Below, piece after piece: positions 1-12,504 of a DNA stretch of 64,000 nt. The notes beneath the pieces were generated by a model, which saw only the letters and a program-made list of their open reading frames with translations, did not search any database and was not told the DNA's origin. Made by a program: the position numbers and the translations under genes. Numbering within the stretch: position 1 is the stretch's first letter; every line of letters begins with the position of its first letter. This stretch comes from Schoenoplectus triqueter (lineage: Eukaryota; Streptophyta; Magnoliopsida; Poales; Cyperaceae): assembly GCA_964058805.1 (NCBI GenBank), contig CAXKVV010000043.1:474284-538283 (forward strand). The letters are read 5' to 3'.

Positions 1-453
1 GAGGCATTTTCACAAACAAGTGTTGTGCACATTGTATTGTATCCTGATAAAATAAAACTAGAGACAGGAGTACATGACAATCCTTCACTGTTGAGTGTTG
101 ACACACACGACAGGCCACTAATCTACACACAAAACACTAATTCTATTTAATTTATGTTCTGAATGCAGATTTATTCATCCTCTCTCTCTCTCAAGGTCAA
201 ACTGTTCATCTCTCAGCTCGCAAGCCGAGGCGGAGGAGGAAGATAAGCTTCATCTTCTCGGTCAATATTACTCTAGAAATCCAATGCAATGTAATAATAA
301 TATAGTGATGATGATGATGGTATAAATTGGGGGAGAAAGATACCCTCCGCTCCGCTCCCAGTTTAAAGTCTCTCTCTTTCTCGACGAAAGACGAAAAATC
401 CTGCAAAACCCTAGAAAGTAGAATCTAATCCCAATCGCCATGGGCCATGGGCC

Positions 454-573
454 ATGGCGTCGATGAGCTTGCTCTGCGCCACGCGAACACTCGCTTCCTT
501 TCAACATCTCCAGCGAGGAGATGTACGGTGGTCGGTGGGCTCCGCAAATAGTATACATACATACTCCTCGTGA
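454..573 (+). CDS. Possible orphan first exon with targeting-type N terminus (39 aa)
   Basis: A short open frame starts MASMSLLCATRTLASFQH and ends at a TGA at 571-573. The N terminus is rich in Ser, Ala, Leu and Arg and poor in acidic residues, like a plastid or mitochondrial transit peptide. A plant-type 5' leader with an AAAACCCTAG motif lies just upstream (about 405-415). Two other ATGs (440 and 447) lie in the other two frames because of a 7-bp repeat. The right duplication copy lacks this segment. It may be a captured or stranded first exon, or chance; no downstream exon was recognised. Confidence 0.25.
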   Translation: MASMSLLCATRTLASFQHLQRGDVRWSVGSANSIHTYSS

Positions 574-795
574 TGCGTGTCAGACATAGTTTTAATTTAT
601 TCCAATTTGCAAATGTTGATGAGAAATTTCTCAACAAAAGATACTTTTTCAGAGGCTCAGATTTATGCATAACATTTATATGCTTTTGCAGGAACAAAAA
701 AACAAAGGTTATGGATAAGTAAAACAGTGGTAAAGGCAGTTAGTGATGGTATATATTCTAAACCACTGTATTTGTGAGGAAAATCAATATAAAAT

Positions 796-3112
796 ATGAA
801 TTTAACAAGTTGCAATTTCAAGTTTTCAACCTTTACACTGAGCATGACTGCTAAAATTGCATGCTTTAATTCAGTAGTCGAAGAATCTGGATCGAGTGTG
901 GCCTTTCCTGATATTTACAAGGTATATCTTCAGAATTTGAGGCTTGAACCATCAGCAGCAGATAATCTTCACAGAGAGCATGTGAAATACCTTTTGAAGG
1001 ATAAGAAATTGATACTGGTTTTGGATCTGGATCACACTTTGGTTAACTCAGTTTTCAATGATCAGATTACTGAGGAGGAGGAATACCTACTTGATGAGAT
1101 TATGATGATAGAAGGTAAAACATGAAACTATTTTGCCCAATGAATAAACAATTAGGAAAGTGATATGGCAAATCCGGGAGCATTTTATATATTTCCTACA
1201 AAATTATTATGCAATTCTCATCTTCCCCCATGTCAAGAACTAACCAAATGATATTGTCCATTCCTTTATTTGCTAGCAAATACTAAAGCAGGTTGAGGCA
1301 AACTGAAGCCCAACTTGTTTATAATTATGTGTATATCTGTAAATGTAGCATAGTTGTGAATTTGATGAAAACTTAAGGAATAAGACTGGTGCACACTACA
1401 TCTACCAGGCACTTAGTATTTATTTGGATTTTATGACTGACAGTCCGTTTGTTTCCATCTCTTTTCTTTGACCCAGACCTCTTTCAGGTTGGCAGATCTA
1501 GTTACATGCTGACAAAGCTGCGACCCTATGTTCGCTTCTTCTTGGAGGAGGCTAATGATATGTTTGAAATGTACATATACACAATGGGCGGACAGGATTA
1601 TGCTGACCAGATTTCAGAGCTGCTTGACCCTGATGGTATGTGTATTTCCCCTTTAGGGTTATCAGTGGGTCCGATGGCACCACAAGCAATAAAAAGGCGC
1701 TGGATATTGTGTTCGGGCCTGAGAATATGGTGATTATTCTTGATGATTCTGAAAATGTAAGCTCAAATCATCATTTTATTGTATCATTTTGTTAGGAGTA
1801 GAAAATTTGGTGCACTTATGATGCTTTTGAGTTACTATACCCTGTTCTGCTCACGCACATTTATTTCTTTAGTAGAAGATTTGTAGGCGATTTTCTGATG
1901 CCGATTTCTTGGAACTTTGGAAGTATATCATTTTAGAAAAGACAGTAGGTAAACAAAATACCGTACTTTTATGTGGGCTGGCTGTTTTTTCGATCCATGT
2001 TGTACAGGTTTTCTTCCATCCTTATTTTAATCCACAAAAGCACAAGTAGTGTGTGTATATATACAAGGTTCGACAGAATAATTACATTGCAAGACAGCAT
2101 CATAATGCATAAGTTCATCTTCCTTTGACTGGTTTGGGAGAAGAACAAAGAAAAACTCATTCTAATGCAGCGGTACCATTACTTTGTTCATAGCGCGAGA
2201 CAGCTCAGTTCTGACTTTAAGTCTGTAACGGAGTCGAATATGGATGAAAGTGAATATGACGGGATCCTTGCAAGCATTCTTATTGTTTTAAGGCGGGCTC
2301 ATGAGTTATTCTTTGACCCGGTTAGGTTAATTGCCTATTTACTTCCCAACTTATAATCAAATTCTCATTGAGCATGTTGTACCTGCTAAAATTGCATGTC
2401 CTCAATTGCATTGCCGGCAGTTATTGTGCACGGTACCTCCCTCCCCCTCCACCAATTAAAAAAAAAAGAAAAAAGAAAAAAGAAGAAGATGAAATAGGAT
2501 GTGCATCGAAACATTCTTTTGTCTGGAGAGAGTGTCCTGTATTGACACATTTGTTCAATAATTCAGTTCTGTTCCAGTTTTTTATGGCATGCATGAATTT
2601 TTTTTCTTTTTGAGAAAGCTCCTGCTGAAATTTGGATTTCGATTGGTTATTTATTGCTTCTTCAGAAGGATAGGACTGAATTTTCTATGAGAGATGTGAG
2701 GAAGGTACTTGTAGCACACTCCTATTTAATTTTTAAGATTATTGGTTATGTTAACAAATGGTGTATATGCTCTGATCTCTATTTCTGTTCCTTGATTTTG
2801 TAGATACTACCAGTAATCACAATGGAGGTACTAGATGGGTGCCACATTTTGTTCGACAAAGAACAACCAATTTTCAAGACTATTGATGTAAAGCCTGAAG
2901 AACAGCCTATCTGGAAATTAGCTGAGGGTATTGGAGCCAAATGCTTTTCTGACGAGGATTCTTCGGTGACACATGTTGTGGCGACGGTCTCCACTACCAT
3001 GATGGCACAGTGGGCAAGAGATAACAACAAGATTTTGGTCGCCCCTTGGTGGATTGAGTCGGCACATTACTTCTGGAAATGGCACAAGGAGGAATATTTT
3101 CTCGTGCTTTAG
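796..3112 (+). pseudogene. FCP1/CPL4-like RNA polymerase II CTD phosphatase, left copy, decayed
   Basis: Exons resemble plant CTD phosphatase-like 4 (FCP1 family), which removes phosphates from the RNA polymerase II C-terminal repeats in the nucleus. Readable exons: about 853-1114 with the catalytic DLDHT signature (DxDxT); 1477-1756 with MLTKLRPYVR and MYIYTMGGQDYA; 2132-2320 starting VWEKNKEKLILMQRYHYF; 2666-2704 (13 codons); and 2804-3112, a BRCT-like end containing VTHVVATV and WWIESAHYFW, stopping at 3110-3112. Damage: a 2-bp insertion near 1637-1644 (absent in the right copy) shifts the frame, and the junction before 2132 reads TG where an AG acceptor is expected. The N-terminal exons seen in the right copy at 53645-54244 are missing or broken. 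Family assignment is good; function is probably lost. Confidence 0.75.
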
Positions 3113-5734
3113 AGAGAGTTGGGGACTCGGTCGGGGTTTATGAACGGTCTGGTATGGATTTATGTTTTCATGTTGCGTAAATTTGATAGAATGGATATAA
3201 ATTTGAAAAAAATGATTATAACTTGATGAAATTCTTATAATCAGTATGTAAAAAATTCAGGGTATACAGTCTAGATCGAGTTTTTAATTCGGTCCAGACC
3301 TTAGGATCGAATTAAAAATTCAAATCAGCCTGTATCCAGATCTTATGTGATTTGAAAATGAAATGGGGAGGGGAAAAAAGGTTTTGGACCAATTTAGTTT
3401 TTCGGACTACCTAATCTGGCCCCAAAAAAAATTTAAACCATGCACTGCATCTTAAAACATATGCAATCATTCTAAATGTCGGAGAAAATTATTTTATTTT
3501 AATTATTAAAAAAAATCAGATATTGCTGTCGACAACTAGCGAATTGCGAAGAGAAAACAAGAGAAAAATATCTTGCTTGAGTAAAATAGATAGAAAAAGT
3601 AATCCTAAATTTCAATAAATTAATAACGGAAATTTGTTTTTTGAGAAAGATGAGAATTTAGATCCTAAATTTTTTTTGTGCATGTAAAAAATTTAAATCC
3701 ATGTTTTTTAGTGATCATTCTAATTAGTTATCACTTGAGTTATTGAATTACTTGCTAACAATCGAAATATAAAAAAATCTAATCAAACGAACTGAACTAA
3801 AACTAAAACTAAATCAAACACTGAACAAATTATAAATTATGAATTTTTTTTTTACACCTAAGCCAAAATATTACAGCAGCAGAAGTATACATTTCGATAT
3901 CGGAATCGGATGCACAGGATCTGATCATCCGACCCACCCACTTCATTCCTCCTCTCCGGCTCTCCGCGATTCCCCATTCGCACGCAAAGGGAGAGAGAGA
4001 GGGCTCCTTTTTTCCCCAGTCACTGCATTTCCCCAGGCTCCAGCCCCATAGAACTGATGAAAGATGAAGCGCTCCCTTCAGAGCTCAGGTACAGGCGCCT
4101 TGATCTATTGGTGTCGTCTCAAAGGAAACCAAGGGAATGCCTTTTGTTAATCTTTTAAGCCTAGAGTTTGTGCTGTACACTCTACTCTAAATTTCTTTTA
4201 CCGGTTCCTCGATTTTTGTATGTGCCAACTGCCAAGTAGGAATTGTCACATAGCACAATTGGTTTTGATTTAAATACTATTGTTTAGACTTTAGACTGAT
4301 GGTTTTCAATTTTGTGGTCTGCTGTTGAGGCATGAGGGATTAGATTGATTATAGCTAATTGGCCTCTAATCCGTAGGAATTAATTATCATCATCAGCTGG
4401 CTGATAAAATGAACCTTTAGGGACCAAATCACCTGTTAGAGAAAGTCGTATAAAAGAGCCATTGTGTCACTTTGTAATAACATAACATAATAGCAAGCAA
4501 TAAGAATAATTTTCTGTTCAGTATTCTCTCTCAAATTCCATAAAATTCAACTGGTCTATATATGCGATTAATCTCAATTCATATCTTTAATTTGTTAGGT
4601 TGTCGGCTGTTACTTGCTGGGAAAGGCTTCAGCTTCTCAGAACCCATGAGGCCATGACCTCACTTTATTGTATGTTTAATTGTTCTCATCACTTCAGTTC
4701 TCCTAAAACAATAATCATTACTGTTGAGATTCAGTAGCTTGTACCAGTAAGTGGTACAACAACAACAATAAAGCCTTTAATCCCAAATAAATTGGGGTAG
4801 GCTAGAAATAAAACTAATCTGAAATCATAGAGATCAAAGATCTCAAAGAACAACAAAGCCTGTACAGTAAGTGGTACATTATATAATTTTTACTTCATTC
4901 TGTCTAGCTTTGCCTGTGCCATATCTAGTTCAGGTTTAAGTTTTATCCCTATTTATCACTTGTCAGGTGGTAATTTCTGATAGTTATAGGTCTAGCAAAC
5001 AATCTGCTTTTGCAAGTTCAGTTTTTCCGCTGAAAGCCTGAAAGGTATGTTCAATTTCTTAGATTGTTTTAGTACCAATTGTCACAGTTTATATTTTGCA
5101 CAGGTAAATTTTCTGTTGTACACTTCCTGAACTATGTGTTTAGTACATCCTGTGTTTTATCCACTGTGGTATTGTGGGTTAACGGTTTTTTTTTCTTTCT
5201 TTTCTAACAGGTTATTTATATTTAATGTGTCTAATTGGCTAGTTGCATGTTAATTTGGACCAACAGATCACTTATTGATAAGTGAATGCAGGTCCATGTG
5301 CCTACTCAGGAGTTGGGAATCAGGACAGGTTTATTGTGCTGCCATAGCAAGGATCTATATGCACACCCAAGTTGTCGAGATTGTGTATAAGGTATCTGGT
5401 CATATAAATATATGTATATTTAGTACTATGAAAGAAAAAATTCTAAACAATTAGATTTATGTTGAGAATGTGTACATCAAAGCACACTGTATAGTATAAA
5501 CAAGCAGCAGTTAATGTATTTACTTTTTAGAATGTTCTTACTCATTTAGTGGAAATCAAGGTTTAAGGTCTTGCAACCCAGAATGAATATTTGAACATAT
5601 TACTACCCAAATTCATAAATTAGAAGATAATTGAAAAGTACATATTACAATACCATAGATAACCAAGAACTGCTAATCCAATGTTAACTAGTAGAACGTG
5701 AATAGTGGAGACCTTAATTTTTTTTAATCAATTT
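3113..5734. other. Non-coding stretch between phosphatase pseudogene and receptor kinase
   Basis: No convincing gene is seen. A pyrimidine-rich, leader-like patch lies at about 3945-4085, ending in a short ATG frame (MKDEALPSELR) with a possible GT donor at 4090-4091, but no downstream exon was recognised. Segment 4165-5734 is shared with 55632-57715 of the right copy; 2130-4164 is absent there. The right copy also carries a 488-bp hAT-like MITE that this copy lacks (its site is near 4778). Confidence 0.6.
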
Positions 5735-8700
5735 CTATGTTCCCAACTTCATTTGCGCCAAGTTCAACTCCTTGAGAACATCTTTGATAGAAATGCGATC
5801 TTTTGGCAACTCTTTGGAGCACAGAAGCCCACATTGAATGACTGAAATCAAACAGCTATAGACATTTTCAGGTGCAACCATTTTGTCTTGTCCAACAATT
5901 CCTGAGAAGAGTTTGGTGTCGATTATGTCCATGATTTCTTCAGGAAAAGCCATCTCAACATACTTTTGGAGGCTCAAACTATCACCGAATCTTTTATCGG
6001 TGGGGCTTACTCCAGTGAACATCTCAAGAAGAAGAATGCCGTAGCTGTAAACATCTCCTTCTATTGATGGCCTGCGACCCATACCATACTCTAGACAAAA
6101 AAAAAAATGTTGTTACTCCACCAATTTAGTATGATTCATCTGTTTATTCATATTTGGCATCACGTGATTATGTGTGTATACATAACATGTGTTGTCTGGT
6201 TTTTCCAATTATGTAACCAATGGTAGAAAATAATGTTAGCATATATACATAATTCATGAAAAGCACCATAATTTCAGCATCTACGTGGCAGAGTTTGCTA
6301 TTTGTTTGTTTGAATCTTAACTAACAATACAATTTATTTTTGTTGCCTCCCTTCAAAAAAAAAAATACAATTTATTTGTTCAAATCATCAAATGACATGC
6401 TAAGGGAAAAATATCTATAATCTCAATTGTACCTGGAGGAATATAGCCAATAGAACCTTTGATTCCACTGGCGATTGTCATTGATTGGGAAAGTATCGTA
6501 TCAGGTCCGACCAAAATCCTTGCTAATCCAAAATCACCCACACGTGCAGTCATGTCATCATCCAAAAGTACATTGCTAGGTTTGAGATCACAATGGACAA
6601 TTGGTGTGGACCCATAATAGTGAAGATACTCTAGTGCTGATGCTACATCAGTTGCAATGTCCAACCTCTGGACCAGGGTGAGGCTTTTAAATGTTTCATC
6701 TGTGTTCTGATGCAACCATGTTGCTAAGTTACCATTTGGCATGAACTCAAAAACCAAAGCCTTGAAATCATTGCCTTGGTGGTCTATGCTTGAGCATAAA
6801 TTCAACAGTTTGATGAAATTCCGATGTCTCACATTTTTCAGTGCCTCACACTCAGAAAAAAAACTTTTAGTAGCCCCTTGTCTCTCAAGATTTAGCACCT
6901 TTACTGCAACGGTTGTCACATTATCGAAACTCATGACAGCTTTGTACACTGTACCAAATGCGCCTCTTCCAATTAGATTCTCCGATGAGAAATTTTTAGT
7001 GGCTATGAGAAGGTCATTGTATGAAACATGATTCAACTCGTGTCTCAATGGTCTATCAGATTGTTGATTATTATGAGGCCTTTTTCGAAAATAACAAATT
7101 ACCAACAGCCAGATGACAATGGACAAACAAATAAAAGAACTAACAATAGAACTTATGAGCACAATTTTTCTTAGAGAATGATGACTCTGTGTCGAAGGTT
7201 CTAAAATGCATTGTGGCAAATATAATTCAGGTACTCCACCGCAAAGTTTAGGATTTCCTCTTATGTCAATGACACTAATGTTCTTGAAAATGCCTTCTCT
7301 TGGTAGTTCTCCCTCGAAATTATTGAAAGAAATATTTAGATATTGCAGGTTCATTCTACCAATAAATTCAGGAACTTGACCGGAGAAAGAATTGTTTGAG
7401 ATATCAAGTTGTTGCAAACCTCTCAAGCTGCTCAAGGTGGATGGAAGTGTCCCTTGGAAAATATTATTATCAAGATAAAGGCCCTGAAGCAATTGACATC
7501 CACCAATTGTGCTAGGAAGCTCTCCAAATAATTTGTTGTTTGAGAAACGAATTGTTTGTAGGTTTTTTAAGTTACCAATTTCGGGTGGCAAGATGCCAGT
7601 AAGATAATTGTGTGACAAGTCCAAACTGATTGTAAGAGAAGATAGGCTCATGATTTCTTTCGGAATTTTGCCCGTTAGCTTATTATTTGATAAATTTAAG
7701 AGCAATAAACCATGCATGTTAACTAATTCCGGTGGTATGCTCCCTTCAAATTTATTATCGTTTAGGGATAGCTTGGTCATCTTAGTGAGATTGCCAAAAT
7801 TTGGTGAAATTTGACCTGAAATCAAATTATGGGACACATCGAAAAGTTCCAATCTGAAAAGATTCCCGATTTCATCTGAAATGGTGCCACCAAGAAGCAT
7901 GTGGTTAAGTTCAAAGTAGTTCAAATTAGAGAGCTTTTGAAGATCTGTTGGTATGGCACCTTTGGTTGGGTTATTAGGCATTGAGAGTTCAACAATACTA
8001 GAAAGATTTGCTATGGAATTTGGTAATACTCCTTGGAGGTGGTTCTGTCCAATATCTAGATATCCTAATGATGTAAAATTGGCCAAAGCATCAATAAAGC
8101 TCCAATCACTAGGTGTCTTAGCCTCTAGTTGATTATCGATGAGACTAAAGTAATAAAGATTTTTTATGATTCCAATGTTATATGGTACAATGCCACTAAA
8201 GTAATTTGAATCTAAGCTGAACTTCGTTAGAGCAGAACAATTAGATATGGATGATGGGATTCGGCCACTGAGTTGATTTTGAAATAGGGCTAAACTTTCC
8301 AGATTTGGGAACGCATCACACATATCAAAAGGTAGAGTTCCTTCAAGCCGGTTGTAACTAAGTTGCAAGGTAACCATTGCTGATATATTGTAAAGGGAGT
8401 GTGGTATTTCACCCGAAATGTTGTTACCATGGATGTTAAAAAACTGAAGGTTTTGAAGCTTCCCAAGTGTATTGGGGAGGAAACTGCTTAACCTATTTTC
8501 GAAGAGACTTAGCTGTTTAATATTATTGAGATTACTCAAGGCAGATGGGATGGAGCCACTTAATTTATTTTGGTGAAGAAAAAGATTTATTAAGTTAGTA
8601 AGATTTCCTAAGAAGGGCGGGATGGGGCCAATAAGGTTATTTTGTTGAAGATATAAAAGGTGGAGGTTGTTGAGATTACCCAAGGTAGATGGGATTGCCC

Positions 8701-9655
8701 CACTTAAACTGTTTTGGAAAAGGGAAAGGTGTACTAAGTTTGTAAGGCTCCCTAAGATGGATGGAATAGGACCATTAAGGTTGTTTTGATCAAGACGCAA
8801 TGATATCAGGTTAGTAAGATTGCCTAATGGGAGTGGGATGGAACCAATGAAGTTATTTTCGAAGAGAGAGAAGTCTGATAGATTAGTAAGTTTGCCCAAA
8901 CTATCTGGAATGTAACCAGCTAAATTATTTTGGTCAAGATAAAGGAATTGTAGGCTACTAAGATTGCCTAAGGTGGATGGTACGGGTCCTGTAAGATTAT
9001 TCACAGATAGTCCCAAAACAAGAAGCTGAGAGATAAGACCGAAGCCTGGAGGTATGCCTCCTATGAGGAAGTTATTTCTGAGATCGATAACTTTAAGTTC
9101 TTTGCATTTTGCTAGAGTGGATGGGATAATTCCATGGAGATTATTGTTTCTCAAAGAAATAGCTTCTAGTTTGGAACAGTTGCCAAGAGTAGACGGAATG
9201 CTACCCTCCATTGAATTCACGCTCAAGTTGACAACACGTAACCTCTGCAAGTATCCAAGCTCAACTGGAATATCCCCTTGAAGATGGTTATCAGAGAGAC
9301 TTAAGTTTTGGAGAAATGTGAGGTTTGCCAAGGATGGAGATACATAACCTGATAATCTTTTGGAGTCCAGAATAAGAGCAGTGACTCTATCAGGATACTG
9401 CTGGCCACAGAGAACACCTTGCCATCTGCAATGATGAAGGGAATCATTCCATGAGGACAGGACTCCAAACGGGTCACCAAATATTTGGGACTTGAAGGAG
9501 AGCAGCGCTGATACATCAGTACTACTTTTACTACTGGGTGCTTGGGCTGCAAGAGGAGATGAGAAAACACTTACGAGGAGGAGAATAGTGAGGAAATGGT
9601 AATGAGGAAGCCCAATTCTTTGTGCCATGAGTATGATGGGGTGGTTACTCTCCAA
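5735..9655 (-). CDS. LRR receptor-like Ser/Thr kinase, class XII (EFR/FLS2/Xa21 type), intact
   Basis: Two exons, 9655-6433 and 6090-5735, join in frame (3579 nt, 1192 aa). The intron 6432-6091 has GT..AG ends and restores the IPPEYGMG motif. Order: signal peptide (about residues 12-38), LRRNT_2 cap with HHCRWQGVLC, about 28 plant LRRs (about 90-810), a transmembrane segment near 832-857, and a kinase from about 885. Kinase motifs: GRGAFGTVYK glycine loop, VAVKVL lysine, HCDLKPSN catalytic loop and GDFGLAR. The residue before the catalytic Asp is Cys, so this is a non-RD kinase, typical of pattern-recognition receptors. The family sits in the plasma membrane and senses microbial ligands; the ligand here is unknown. 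The start was chosen as the first Met before the signal peptide. The paralogue at 57716-61639 is frameshifted. Confidence 0.93.
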
Positions 9656-11860
9656 AATAATGCGCTTCTTGTAATTTGGAATTGGAAGAGTTGGAGATGA
9701 TTAGAGGAAGTAGCTGATAGCGTTAACGTGTGAAGAGAGTGAGGAATCATCTAATCACGAGTATGACTGGCTCATATAATCGCGACTGAAACTGAAACTG
9801 AAACTGAAACTTTGGGGCCGACATCAATAATGTGAAGAGAGTGAGGAATCATCTAATCTAATTAATTAAATAATTGAAGTGTAACGTGCTCAATTTTGCT
9901 TCACATAACGTGGTTAATTAAATAATTTAATCACGTGCCCGCATGTGGGCAGGATTTTCCTCCCATAATCATATATAAATTAATCTGTAACTAACTATTG
10001 ATATTAATTTTTGATCCAATCAATTATCTTTAACCGTGTTTATTTCTTCTGTTATTAATCATAGCTTTCCATAATAAAGATTAGTTTGTTAAACTAATAC
10101 AGAATCACATCCATTCTAAAAAGGCCAAAACAAATGCGTTGCATGATTGCATCTGTCATCAGTCAAGTCAACAGGGAATCATATTAGGAAAAGCAGCAAA
10201 AGCAGGTCCTACAAGGAGACCCAAAGTCAAATCATGCGCAAGAAGATACAAGGAAGCTCACTTTCCCCCAAAATTTGATTGGTTATATGAATATTCATCA
10301 TAAGGCCATCAGAACTTTGTCGTTAAAATTTCATAAATTATCTTGAAATAGAAGAACACGTATGCATAGGAAAGAGTTAATTAAGAGGAGAGGAGGGAGT
10401 GAACAGAGACAGAGTGCCGAGATTTAATTGTACAAAATAGATGGTTTGAACTTTGAAGAAGCTTGATATGTATCAAGCTAGAAGCTACTGATGTATGACT
10501 GGTTTCATAGACTAGAATGATATGGGTAATGGGTTTGAGCCTTAAATTCAAAGTTGTTGATTAACTAGAATAGAAAAGACAATTCTGAATTGATAATGAT
10601 ATCAAACTTTGTGGGTCTCATTAATTTGCTTTTCAGTTTCCACTAAGAGTCTAAGATAAAGAGACTTACCAGATTGAGACTTGTCCAGAGTCTTTTCAAT
10701 TCAAGCCGCTTGATGAAATGAAATCCATCAAGATCTATGGTATAATAATAATACTTTATACTCTCGGTTCACTATTCTGTTAATTAGACAATATGCTAAA
10801 TTTCACTTCGTTCGACCTAGCTATTTAATTTAGAATCAAAGTACTGTTAAGAAATTATAGTGAAATAAAACATAATGATGAGTAACTGATTTTATATATT
10901 ATATTAAAAATGATTTGTATTCTTTATTGCTCTGAGCCTCGCTTCAGCCTCTGAGCTACGGTTTCATTCTTACCGAGAACAGACAATCGGTCTAAAGGAA
11001 CGGTTTAGATTTGCCTGAATCATACCATTACCATCAAGTCCCTACAATTGGAGAGAAGCGGTGCCTTAGATTTTGCACTTTAATATATTAAGTGGGGATC
11101 CTAATCTGCTGTTATAATAACTATAGCAGGATTGTGCAATGGTTCTTTTGGCTCATTGGATTTGTTTGAATGACTCAGATTTTATTATAAGAGATGCTTT
11201 TTTAAATGTGAGATCCACCAACATAAAACAAAAAAATATATAATAAAATTTGCCATACAAATAAGTATGGTGTGGTGCACAGAAATATTCCATTAGAGTA
11301 TTTAATAAGCATGAGGCAAAAACTTTCAAATTATGACTCCTTAATTTATGAAGGCTTTCATAACTCTTTTAAGTTTTTTCTCGATACGATCAGCAATTCA
11401 TAGTGATGATGATGGACTTTTATCAACTATCAACATCATTTTGTTATTAATATTATGATGATTATTTTGTTGGATAAACTTAATTAAATAAATTGATGAT
11501 GTCGGCAATAGTGTGAATGAAGCAAAGTTGAAAGTCAAAAATAGTGGCTGCTATGCCTCATGCTGCCAACTAGATCTGCGACCTTTGCCGTCCATAAAAT
11601 AATAGGTCGCCTTAATTAATTTTATATTAGTTCAATCGGGCTCTTTCACAACAAAACGAGCACTTAGCACTTGCTAATTCCAACTATAATCAATCAATCA
11701 AACAATCAATCAAATAAGGAAATAACTTCCAAATATTGTCATTTGTCATTGTCAAATAAGGAATGAACGTTCCCTTGTCAGTTGTCACCGGTTAAGTTAC
11801 AACTTTCCAAATAACATATCTTCAAAATATAACTAAAACTGAAATAACCCACACCATAGT
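9656..11860. other. Upstream region of receptor kinase, non-coding
   Basis: No gene is seen. It probably includes the kinase promoter (minus strand), with a weak TATA-like ATTATATGAG on the minus strand near 9770-9780. A 6-bp tandem repeat (TGAAAC x4) lies at 9787-9810. A 23-bp direct repeat beginning GAAGAGAGTGAGG occurs near 9733 and again near 9836. The rest is AT-rich. The whole stretch is almost identical to 61640-63844. Confidence 0.6.
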
Positions 11861-12504
11861 TGTTGAGTATATTTAATAGTGGATACAATTCATATAGTGG
11901 TAGAGAGAAGAGATGGAGGAAACAAACAAGTTCTTATCTGAAAAACTATTTGTAATTCTCTATTATATTATCTCTCTTACATTGTCTTTGGTGTCTTTGG
12001 CTCATTTTCATCATCGGATAAAGGTGAAGATGGTTCGGCCTGTGATGTTTTAAAAGACAATAACTATAGTCAAGAAATCCTAAAATTTTCATCCCCAACT
12101 ACACTGAAATTCTGCTGAATTTCTGTTGCACCAGTTTTAACTCTCTCATATGTTGAGAATTCTTTCCACCACCTATAAGAGTTAGAATTCATGGAGAAGA
12201 ACTAGAAGATCATGGAGAAAACTTTCAATTTCCCAATCAAGATGTTGAGAAGGCTTTTGTGGACCGTTCTTGGTGGATACCATTGGAGAGGATCTCAGTT
12301 GTTCTCTCGGTATCGTGCGCGTCTCCCGATCATTTCCTGCCCTTCTGGTGACTCAAGCACGCATCAAAGGTATATCAATCTTATTTATAACTTATATTTG
12401 ATTCAGTTTAATTCATATACAAGATCCTTTTTGGTGTTTTAGATGAATTTTTTTGAATTTATATACTAGTTACACTGATAAAATCCCAACAGTGGTATCA
12501 GAGC
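11861..12504 (+). mobile_element. 5' LTR and primer-binding site of a truncated Copia-type retrotransposon
   Basis: The LTR runs 11861-12491, opening TGTTGAGTATATTT and closing CCCAACA, so the ends form the TGTTG/CAACA inverted pair typical of LTRs. One base later, 12493-12504 reads TGGTATCAGAGC, the standard primer-binding site for plant initiator Met-tRNA. No matching 3' LTR and no gag or pol frame was found before the next gene at 15063, so the element is truncated or heavily deleted. The same LTR start occurs in the right duplication copy at 63845, so insertion came before the duplication. Confidence 0.75.

Larger units (their letters stand above)
1..12016 (+). repeat. Left copy of large direct segmental duplication
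   Basis: This block matches 50838-64000 in the same orientation. It contains the phosphatase-like pseudogene, the LRR receptor kinase, its upstream region and the start of an LTR. The offset is constant at 51984 from about 9655 to 12016, so that part has no net indels; further left it shifts because each copy has its own insertions and deletions. The match already exists at base 1 and still holds at base 64000, so neither outer end is visible. Identity in 9656-12016 is close to 99.8 percent by eye, with about four substitutions noticed. Confidence 0.95.

Noticed and set aside
6741..9570. Antisense frames across the LRR receptor kinase
   Set aside because: They are shadows of the LRR repeats and recur identically in the right copy. 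No splice or leader signals support them.
6380..9655. Treating the receptor kinase as a single 1091-aa exon
   Set aside because: The last residues after IPPG read intron sequence; joining 6433 to 6090 restores the kinase C lobe and the full 1192-aa frame.
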